From Clostridia bacterium (lineage in GTDB: Bacteria; Bacillota; Clostridia; Christensenellales; Aristaeellaceae): 5,261 nt of DNA. This document shows positions 1 to 5,062 of the stretch, one piece after another. The stretch covers positions 1-5,261 of the forward strand of contig JAEDIV010000156.1 in the NCBI GenBank assembly GCA_016296675.1. Reading direction: 5' to 3'. The notes under the pieces were generated by a model that searched no databases, was not told where the DNA came from, and was given only the letters and a program-made list of their open reading frames with translations. How positions within the stretch are numbered: position 1 is the first letter of the stretch; every line of letters begins with the position of its first letter. The translations under genes were made by a program, and so were the position numbers.

Positions 1-21
1 GCTACGCTTTGTGAAAACGCG

Positions 22-50
22 CGATTTTGACGTACATGCCGCCAAAATCG
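22..50. repeat. Inverted repeat, 8-bp perfect arms
   Basis: The arms CGATTTTG (22-29) and CAAAATCG (43-50) are perfectly complementary. After one mismatch the stem can gain two more pairs (31-32 with 40-41), leaving a 7-base loop. No T-run follows on the + strand, so it does not look like a terminator for an upstream gene reading rightward. It adjoins the other inverted repeats of the leader and may belong to the same repetitive block. What it does is unknown. Confidence 0.6.
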
Positions 51-57
51 ATTGAAA

Positions 58-85
58 ATGGAGAGGAAGTTATCTCCCTCTCCAT
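58..85. repeat. Inverted repeat, 9-bp perfect hairpin
   Basis: ATGGAGAGG (58-66) and CCTCTCCAT (77-85) form a perfect 9-bp stem around a 10-base loop. A smaller stem, ACCTC (86-90) with GAGGT (96-100), follows at once. No T-tract follows, which argues against a simple intrinsic terminator. Its position between the 22-50 inverted repeat and the 116-162 double hairpin suggests one composite repetitive element covering roughly 1-162. Confidence 0.6.
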
Positions 86-115
86 ACCTCTCCCGGAGGT
101 TTGTTGATGATCTGG

Positions 116-162
116 GCTCCCTTGTGCAAAGGGAGCTGTCACCGAAGGTGACTGAGGGATTG
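116..162. repeat. Double-hairpin dispersed repeat (REP-like)
   Basis: Two hairpins stand back to back. GCTCCCTT (116-123) pairs with AAGGGAGC (129-136) around a 5-base loop, and GTCACC (138-143) pairs with GGTGAC (147-152) around a GAA loop. A TGAGGGATTG tail follows (153-162). I recognise this architecture (GGGAGC hairpin, GTCA..TGAC hairpin, TGAGGGA tail) from memory as a short palindromic repeat scattered through intergenic regions of clostridial genomes. A single window cannot show its copy number. Its spurious translation contains the string GSLVQRELSPKVTEG, a kind of sequence often mis-annotated as a small hypothetical protein. There is no transposase nearby, so any mobility would depend on proteins encoded elsewhere. 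Confidence 0.65.
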
Positions 163-172
163 CCGCTATTGC

Positions 173-200
173 TTGGGTTGATACCAAACGCATTTATAAA
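173..200 (+). promoter_or_regulatory. Weak candidate sigma-A promoter for the operon
   Basis: TATAAA at 195-200 matches the -10 consensus at five of six positions. TTGGGT at 173-178 lies 16 bases upstream and matches the -35 consensus at only its first three positions. The pair sits just downstream of the double-hairpin repeat and about 155 bases before the aroA start, so a transcript from here would carry the whole 204-298 structured region as its leader. No better promoter is visible in 1-355. Read-through from a promoter left of the window is equally possible. Confidence 0.2.
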
Positions 201-203
201 ACA

Positions 204-298
204 ATCGTCAGCTGCGGGAAGCGAAACCCCTCCCCTTCAATGGCTGCGCCTCCTTTCGCAGCGGACCATATTTCCGTCCCGACGCAATTTTCTTTTTT
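204..298 (+). promoter_or_regulatory. Structured aroA leader, possible attenuator
   Basis: A long imperfect stem joins 204-219 with 254-269, its core being GCTGCG (211-216) with CGCAGC (257-262), flanked by GTC/GAC, A-U and G-U pairs. A second copy of GCTGCG at 243-248 can pair with the same CGCAGC to form a local hairpin with loop CCTCCTTT (249-256). The two folds exclude each other. A T-rich run, TTTTCTTTTTT, lies at 288-298, preceded only by a weak GGAC/GTCC stem (263-266 with 276-279). Switching folds plus a downstream T-run recall attenuators, but the T-run is not directly next to a strong stem and I cannot match the region to any known riboswitch or T-box. A regulatory role is inference only. 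Confidence 0.3.
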
Positions 299-340
299 AA
301 ACTACCGCGGCGAGGCGATTCGCCCACTCCAATTTACGAA

Positions 341-347
341 AAGGGAG
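341..347 (+). promoter_or_regulatory. aroA ribosome binding site
   Basis: AAGGGAG lies eight bases before the ATG at 356 and supports that start. The surrounding nonamer AAAGGGAGC (340-348) is identical to 128-136 in the upstream repeat, so the repeat's other arm (116-123) is complementary to this site over eight bases. Confidence 0.8.
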
Positions 348-355
348 CATTTTTC

Positions 356-1612
356 ATGAACATATTTGTGTCTCCGTCTCCCATCATTGGCACAATCCCG
401 GCCATTGCGTCCAAGAGCGATGCGCACCGCCGGTTGATTCTGGCAGCGTTTGCCGATCAGAAAACGACCTTTTCTCTGGTCGGCGGAAGCGACGATATCT
501 GGGCGACCGTCAATTGCCTTGAAAATCTGGGCGCAAAAATCGAAAGAGGAAAAAACGAAATCACGGTTTGTCCGGGCTTAAAAAAATCAGAGGCGTCGCT
601 TTTTGCAAACGAAAGCGGATCCACGCTTCGTTTTCTGCTTCCTGTTGCGATGGCGGTATGCGATAAGGCACACTTTACCGGCGCGGGACGGCTGCCCGAA
701 AGGCCGCTTACGCATCTTATAAACGCCATGAAGGAAAACGGAACGGCGTTTTCAAGCGACAGGCTGCCCCTGACGGCGACGGGAAAAATGAAAAGCGGAA
801 GATATGTCGTTCCGGGCAATATTTCCTCCCAGTACGTGACCGGGCTTCTGATGGCGCTTCCAATGCTCGACGGCGACAGCGAAATCGTGGTCGAGGGCGA
901 GATGGCGTCGAAAGCCTATGTGGACATCACGCTTGAAACCATGCGCGATTTCGGACTTTCTGTTCAAAAGACTTCATCCGGCTATCGGGTCCCGGGAAAT
1001 CAGATCCCGCATTCTCCCGGCCGCATGACGATGGAAGGCGACTGGTCCAACGCTGCGTTTTTTCTTGCGGCGGGCGCGATTTCAAAAACGCCTGTTACGG
1101 TTAAGGGTCTTTCCATGAATTCGCCGCAGGGCGATAAGGCGATTGTGAAACTGCTTCAGAAATTCGGAGCGGAGATTGCTTTTACGGATGACGCCGTCAC
1201 GGTATCCGGCGGAAATCTTTCGGGCTGCCAAATCGATATCGGCGAAACGCCCGATCTGATTGCGCCTCTTGGCATCGCGGCGGCATATGCAAAGGGCAAG
1301 ACCGTATTTGCAAACGGCGCGCGGCTGCGCCTGAAGGAATCCGACCGCATCGTTACCATGAAAAATCTGATTCTGTCCCTGGGCGGACAGGCCGAAGAGA
1401 CGGAAAACGAACTGATCGTATACGGATCGGGCGCGCTGACAGGCGGCGAAGCCGACAGCGCGAACGACCACAGAATCGCAATGGCGGCGGCGATTGCCGG
1501 CGCATATTCGGACAAAGGCGCGCGCATATCGGGCGCGCAGGCCGTAAAAAAATCCTATCCCGGCTTTTTTGACGACTTTATCATGGCGGGAGGCAAAGCA
1601 GATGCCGAGTGA
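356..1612 (+). CDS. aroA: 3-phosphoshikimate 1-carboxyvinyltransferase (EPSP synthase)
   Basis: This cytosolic enzyme condenses shikimate 3-phosphate with phosphoenolpyruvate to give 5-enolpyruvylshikimate 3-phosphate, the sixth shikimate step. The 418-residue protein has the usual full length and both inverse alpha/beta domains. Visible signatures are SKS with HR (Lys20, Ser21, Arg25), ESGSTLRF (86-93), RLPERPL (112-118), SSQ (157-159, substrate phosphate site), GDWS (228-231), PDL (299-301, equivalent to the catalytic Asp), RLKESDR (325-331, with the catalytic Lys-Glu pair 327-328), NDHR (370-373) and KKSYPGFF (398-405). The PEP-site loop reads ESGSTLRF rather than the enterobacterial GNAGTAMRP, a form I associate with Firmicutes. 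SSQY instead of SAQxK argues against the class II type. The ATG follows a good ribosome binding site. The end overlaps aroC by 11 bases. No defect is seen. Confidence 0.97.
   Translation: MNIFVSPSPIIGTIPAIASKSDAHRRLILAAFADQKTTFSLVGGSDDIWATVNCLENLGAKIERGKNEITVCPGLKKSEASLFANESGSTLRFLLPVAMAVCDKAHFTGAGRLPERPLTHLINAMKENGTAFSSDRLPLTATGKMKSGRYVVPGNISSQYVTGLLMALPMLDGDSEIVVEGEMASKAYVDITLETMRDFGLSVQKTSSGYRVPGNQIPHSPGRMTMEGDWSNAAFFLAAGAISKTPVTVKGLSMNSPQGDKAIVKLLQKFGAEIAFTDDAVTVSGGNLSGCQIDIGETPDLIAPLGIAAAYAKGKTVFANGARLRLKESDRIVTMKNLILSLGGQAEETENELIVYGSGALTGGEADSANDHRIAMAAAIAGAYSDKGARISGAQAVKKSYPGFFDDFIMAGGKADAE
1588..1593 (+). promoter_or_regulatory. aroC ribosome binding site inside aroA
   Basis: GGGAGG lies eight bases before the ATG at 1602 and within the last codons of aroA. 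It decides the aroC start in favour of 1602. An upstream in-frame TTG at 1569 would add 11 residues with no family resemblance. Confidence 0.85.
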
Positions 1613-2684
1613 ATTTGGAAACAAACTGCGCGTGAGCATTTTCGGACAGTCTCACGGAAAAGCCATCGGCTGCGTTGTAGACGGCTTTCCCTCGGGCGAA
1701 GAAATCGATTTTGACGCGCTTGACCGTTTTCTGGACCGCAGGCGCGGCGGAAAAAACAAGCATTCCACGCCCCGCGCGGAGGCCGATAAACCTGAATTCT
1801 TATCCGGTGTAGAAAACGGAAAAACCTGCGCCTTTCCCCTGTGCGCGGTCATCAAAAACGGAGATACGCGCTCAAAGGACTATTCGGCGCTCCAATATAC
1901 GCCCAGACCGGGACATGCCGATCTTACGGCGTATTTCAAGTGGGGCGAAAACGCTGACATGCGCGGCGGCGGACATTTTTCGGGACGGCTGACCGCGCCC
2001 ATCTGCATTGCCGGCGGCATCGCAAAACAGATTCTGGAAAGAAGAGGCATCTTTGTCGGCGCCCACATTTCTCAAATCGCGGGCGTGAAGGATGTGCCTT
2101 TTCCGATGATTCCGGAAAAGAAAATGCTGGATGAGATTTCCCTAAAGACCATCCCTGTGATCGACGACGGAGCAGGAGAAAGGATGCTTTTGGAAATCGA
2201 GAAAGCAAGGATGGATCTCGATTCCGTAGGCGGCATTGTGGAATGCGCGGTTACGGGCCTACCCGAAGGATTGGGCGGCCCCATGTTTGACGGCGTTGAA
2301 AACCGGCTGGCCAAGGCGGTTTTCGGCATTCCTGCCGTAAAGGGCGTGGAATTCGGAGAGGGATTTCATGCAGCAAAGATGCGCGGAAGCGAAAACAACG
2401 ACGCGTTTTATTTTGACGAAAACGGCCGCATTTTGTCCAAGTCCAATCATGCGGGCGGAATCCTTGGCGGCATCACGACCGGAATGCCCATCGTCCTTCG
2501 CGCGGCGTTTAAGCCTACGCCTTCCATTGCGCGAAGACAGAAAACGGTCAACCTTGAAACATGTGAAAACACCGAAATCGAAATTTCCGGCCGCCATGAC
2601 CCCTGCGTGGTCATAAGAGCCGTACCCGTTGTGGAAGCGGTTTGTGCGCTTGCGGTTCTCGATATGCTTTTGGAGGGAAAATAA
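1602..2684 (+). CDS. aroC: Chorismate synthase
   Basis: AroC removes phosphate from EPSP (1,4-anti elimination) to form chorismate, using reduced FMN as a catalytic cofactor. The family works as a cytosolic tetramer. The 360-residue protein is complete and at the short end of the family range. Visible signatures are FGQSHG (14-19, with catalytic His18), RRRGGKN (46-52), STPRAE (55-60), RPGHAD (102-107, with the second catalytic His105), MRGGGHFSGR (120-129, FMN/substrate loop), SNHAGGILGG (281-290), KPTPSI (304-309) and GRHDPC (330-335, with Asp333 matching the essential C-terminal Asp) followed by VIRAVPVVEA. No NAD(P)H-dependent flavin reductase domain is attached, so it should be a monofunctional enzyme fed with reduced flavin from elsewhere. 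The first 11 bases overlap the end of aroA, and its TAA is one base from the pheA ATG. Confidence 0.97.
   Translation: MPSEFGNKLRVSIFGQSHGKAIGCVVDGFPSGEEIDFDALDRFLDRRRGGKNKHSTPRAEADKPEFLSGVENGKTCAFPLCAVIKNGDTRSKDYSALQYTPRPGHADLTAYFKWGENADMRGGGHFSGRLTAPICIAGGIAKQILERRGIFVGAHISQIAGVKDVPFPMIPEKKMLDEISLKTIPVIDDGAGERMLLEIEKARMDLDSVGGIVECAVTGLPEGLGGPMFDGVENRLAKAVFGIPAVKGVEFGEGFHAAKMRGSENNDAFYFDENGRILSKSNHAGGILGGITTGMPIVLRAAFKPTPSIARRQKTVNLETCENTEIEISGRHDPCVVIRAVPVVEAVCALAVLDMLLEGK
2672..2677 (+). promoter_or_regulatory. pheA ribosome binding site inside aroC
   Basis: GGAGGG sits in the last aroC codons, eight bases before the ATG at 2686. It fixes the pheA start there. The longer in-frame reading from a TTG at 2629 would add 19 residues that precede the normal chorismate mutase beginning. 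Confidence 0.85.
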
Positions 2685-2685
2685 T

Positions 2686-3825
2686 ATGGATCTTAAGGAA
2701 ATCAGAAACCAGATTGACGAAATAGACAACGGGATTCTGGATTTATTTTTAAAGCGCATGGCGCTTTCCAAAGATGTTGCCGAATATAAATTAGCCAACG
2801 GCCTTCCCATCCTGAACCGCGCGCGTGAACGCGAGGTTTTAAACGACGTGATGGCCAGATCCGGCGAAGACGAGGCATATGCCTATCGCCTTTTCCAGGT
2901 GCTCATGGCGCTTTCCAAGGCGAAGCAGGGCGATATGCTGTATGGAAACACACCCCTTACTGAAAAAATCAAATCCTCCATCCAGCCTTTAGAAGCGGTG
3001 TTTCCCGAAACCGGCATGGTTGCCTGTCAGGGTATTGAGGGCGCAAACTCCCAGGAAGCCTGTGAAAAGCTGGTCAAGCGCGCGAACATCATGTATGTCA
3101 AAACCTTTTCCGCCGTGTTTGACGCTGTGGATTCCGGCTTTTGCGATTACGGCGTTCTGCCCATTGAAAACAACATCAACGGCTCTGTCCGCGCGGTATA
3201 TGACCTGATCCGCGAGCGCAATTTCACCATCGTCCGCTCCACCCGCTTGAACATCCGCCATGCGCTGATGGGTCTTCCGGGCACGAAACTTTCGGACATC
3301 AAAAACATCATTTCCCACGAGCAGGCGCTGGGCCAGTGCTCGAATTTCCTCCATTCGCTGGGCGAGGGCGTACATACCACGGCCTACGCCAATACCGCCA
3401 TGGCGGCAAGAGACGTCATGCTCGGAAGGGATAAATCGGTCGCATCCATTTCTTCGCCCGTGTGCGCCAAACTGTATGGCCTTGAAATTCTGAAAACCGA
3501 CATTCAGGACAGCGACAACAACTATACGCGCTTTATTCTGGTTTCCAAAAAGCCGCAGATTTATGCCGGCGCGGATCGCATGAGCCTGATCGTTTCCTGT
3601 GCAAACCGTCCTGGCGCGCTGGAAGAGATTCTGTCCATCCTCTCCGCGCGAGGCGTAAACATGACCAAGCTTGAAAGTATTCCTGTGCCGGGCCGCGATT
3701 TTGAGTTCCAGTTCTATCTGGATCTGGACGCGAACGTCCATACGCCGGGCGTCCTTACGATGCTGTCCGACCTTGAAAAGCAGGTGGAATCCTTCACCTT
3801 CCTCGGCAATTATCCGGTGATCTGA
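2686..3825 (+). CDS. pheA: Chorismate mutase / prephenate dehydratase (P-protein)
   Basis: This bifunctional enzyme turns chorismate into prephenate and then into phenylpyruvate, the committed branch to phenylalanine. The 379 residues hold three domains. An AroQ-type helical chorismate mutase covers about 1-85; Arg7, Arg24, Lys35, Glu48 and Gln81 align with active-site residues of the E. coli enzyme, while its Asp48 is Asn44 here. Prephenate dehydratase covers about 110-287, with PIENN (159-163), GSV (166-168) and the catalytic TRF (281-283). A C-terminal ACT domain covers about 298-372, with GALE (310-313) and ESIP (330-333) where E. coli has the phenylalanine-binding GALV and ESRP. Feedback control by phenylalanine is therefore expected from the domain, but the Arg-to-Ile change in ESRP makes its strength uncertain. 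The gene is one base from both neighbours, so it should be co-translated with aroC and aroEK. Confidence 0.96.
   Translation: MDLKEIRNQIDEIDNGILDLFLKRMALSKDVAEYKLANGLPILNRAREREVLNDVMARSGEDEAYAYRLFQVLMALSKAKQGDMLYGNTPLTEKIKSSIQPLEAVFPETGMVACQGIEGANSQEACEKLVKRANIMYVKTFSAVFDAVDSGFCDYGVLPIENNINGSVRAVYDLIRERNFTIVRSTRLNIRHALMGLPGTKLSDIKNIISHEQALGQCSNFLHSLGEGVHTTAYANTAMAARDVMLGRDKSVASISSPVCAKLYGLEILKTDIQDSDNNYTRFILVSKKPQIYAGADRMSLIVSCANRPGALEEILSILSARGVNMTKLESIPVPGRDFEFQFYLDLDANVHTPGVLTMLSDLEKQVESFTFLGNYPVI
3816..3822 (+). promoter_or_regulatory. aroEK ribosome binding site of the GGTGATC type
   Basis: No GGAGG precedes the aroEK ATG at 3827. Instead GGTGATC (3816-3822), overlapping the last pheA codons and the first base of its stop, matches the downstream half of the extended Shine-Dalgarno complement of the 16S 3' end. 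With the TGATATG junction it suggests re-initiation by ribosomes finishing pheA. Confidence 0.5.
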
Positions 3826-3826
3826 T

Positions 3827-5062
3827 ATGGATGAGAAGATTTTCGGCCTGATCGGAAGGAAGCTGGGTCACAGCGACTCGGCGATTATTCACGACAAATT
3901 CGGCCTTAAAAACTACAGGCTTTTTGAAATCGAGCCCGATGAAATTGAGAGCTTTTTAAACACCCCCGGTCTTAAGGGCCTGAACGTCACCATTCCCTAT
4001 AAAAGGGACGTAATTCCCTTTATGGACGAATTGAGCGATGAAGCCCGATCTGTCGGCAGCGTAAACACCATTGTTTTCAAAGACGGCAAAAAGATCGGAC
4101 ACAACACGGATGTTTACGGCCTTTATTACATGGCAAAGCGTGCCGGTATCGATTTTGACAACAAAAAGGTCGTCATTTTCGGAAGCGGCGGAGCGTCCCG
4201 CGCGGTGATCTATGCCGCAAGGAAAATGGGCGCAAGGGAAATCGTCGTCGTTTCCAGAACGGGCGAGAACAACTATGAAAACCTTCATCTGCATAAAGAT
4301 GCGGACATTCTCGTAAACGCAACCCCTGTCGGCATGTATCCGAATCCCGAAGGATCCGTCGTCGATCCCGCGTATTTTGAGAAAGCCGCCGGATGCATGG
4401 ATCTTGTGTACAATCCGCGCCTGACCGATTTTCTGAAGCTTTCCAAAAACGCAGGGAAGATTGCAGCGGGTGGCCTTTCGATGCTGGTCGCGCAGGCCAA
4501 ACAGGCGGAAGAATGGTTTCTGGATACGGAAATTGACGACGGCGAAATCGGCCGCGTGCTTTCGGAAGTTGCCCGGGCGCGCACGAGCATTGCGCTTGTC
4601 GGCATGCCCGGCGCGGGCAAAACTTCCATCGGACGCGCACTTTCAGAAATTTCCGGCCTTCCGGTTTATGACGCGGACGCGGAAATCGAAAAGGAAGCCG
4701 GCATGACGATTCCCGAGATCATGGAAAAAGAGGGCGTTCCTGTTTTCCGAGAACGGGAGGCGCAGGCGGTAAGGCGTTTGTCGCTTCTTCGCGGCGCGAT
4801 CATTGCGCTGGGCGGCGGCGCGGTTTTGAGAGAAGACAACCGCGCAAATCTTAAGCGCAACTGCCGCGTATATCAGATTGCGAGAGATGTGAATCTTTTG
4901 CCCAGGGACGGCCGCCCGCTTTCCAAAAACCTTTCCGAGATGGAAAAGGAGCGCGCGCCGTACTATGCCCTTGCAAGGGATGTAATTGTCCCCAATGACG
5001 GCTCCATCATGGATGCAGCCGAAAGAATCTGGAGGGATTTTTGTGAAAATACTCGTGATTAA
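3827..5062 (+). CDS. aroE-aroK: Fused shikimate dehydrogenase - shikimate kinase
   Basis: One 411-residue protein carries two consecutive pathway steps: NADPH-dependent reduction of 3-dehydroshikimate to shikimate, then ATP-dependent phosphorylation to shikimate 3-phosphate. AroE part, about 1-235: GHSDS (14-18, shikimate-binding serines), NVTIPYK (53-59, catalytic Lys59), SVNT (78-81), HNTD (92-95, catalytic Asp95), GSGGAS (119-124, dinucleotide loop), SRT (143-145, the NADP-type NRT position), NATPVGMYPN (164-173) and GGLSMLVAQA (215-224, substrate Gln223). AroK part, about 252-411: Walker A GMPGAGKTS (259-267), DAD (282-284), FRERE (307-311, shikimate-binding Arg308), LGGGAV (328-333), short lid RDGRPL (360-365) and ERAPYY (375-380). 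No stop, ribosome binding site or plausible start separates the parts, so it is a true fusion. The SRT-NATPVGM segment and the lid are shorter than in E. coli-type enzymes. Both active sites look intact. Confidence 0.95.
   Translation: MDEKIFGLIGRKLGHSDSAIIHDKFGLKNYRLFEIEPDEIESFLNTPGLKGLNVTIPYKRDVIPFMDELSDEARSVGSVNTIVFKDGKKIGHNTDVYGLYYMAKRAGIDFDNKKVVIFGSGGASRAVIYAARKMGAREIVVVSRTGENNYENLHLHKDADILVNATPVGMYPNPEGSVVDPAYFEKAAGCMDLVYNPRLTDFLKLSKNAGKIAAGGLSMLVAQAKQAEEWFLDTEIDDGEIGRVLSEVARARTSIALVGMPGAGKTSIGRALSEISGLPVYDADAEIEKEAGMTIPEIMEKEGVPVFREREAQAVRRLSLLRGAIIALGGGAVLREDNRANLKRNCRVYQIARDVNLLPRDGRPLSKNLSEMEKERAPYYALARDVIVPNDGSIMDAAERIWRDFCENTRD
5031..5036 (+). promoter_or_regulatory. aroQ ribosome binding site inside aroEK
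   Basis: GGAGGG lies six bases before a GTG at 5043, within the end of aroEK. It selects the GTG start, from which the protein begins with the family-typical MKILVINGPN. Confidence 0.85.

Noticed and set aside
2..55. Possible C-terminus of an upstream gene (open frame ending in TGA at 53-55)
   Set aside because: Only 17 codons are visible, they overlap the 22-50 inverted repeat, and no motif is recognisable. It cannot be excluded but cannot be supported.
2..193. A 63-codon open frame on the - strand in the leader
   Set aside because: It is the antisense reading of the same repeats and resembles no protein family that I know.
288..298. Intrinsic terminator at the T-rich run
   Set aside because: The only stem next to the T-run is a weak 4-bp GGAC/GTCC pairing; the stronger stem ends about 20 bases upstream. 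It is kept only as part of the possible attenuator.
52..300. An 82-codon open frame on the + strand in the leader
   Set aside because: It translates the inverted-repeat block and has no ribosome binding site, no known domain and low-complexity Ser/Arg/Leu-rich content. It is better read as a repeat artefact.
265..330. T-box-like fragments (CCGTCCCGACG and ACTACCGCGG)
   Set aside because: A T-box places the GGTGGNACCGCG element before the terminator strand; here the order is reversed and the GGTGG part is missing.
1082..1639. A 185-codon antisense open frame opposite aroA and the aroC start
   Set aside because: It is a shadow of the well-supported + strand genes, with no ribosome binding site or domain support.
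2989..3741. A 250-codon antisense open frame opposite pheA
   Set aside because: It is a shadow of pheA codon bias, with no start signal and no recognisable domain. The + strand gene has a complete set of family motifs.
4555..4620. Separate aroK gene starting within the fusion
   Set aside because: The in-frame GTG at 4556 lacks a ribosome binding site, and the next ATG (4604-4606) lies within the Walker A motif, so an independent start is not credible.
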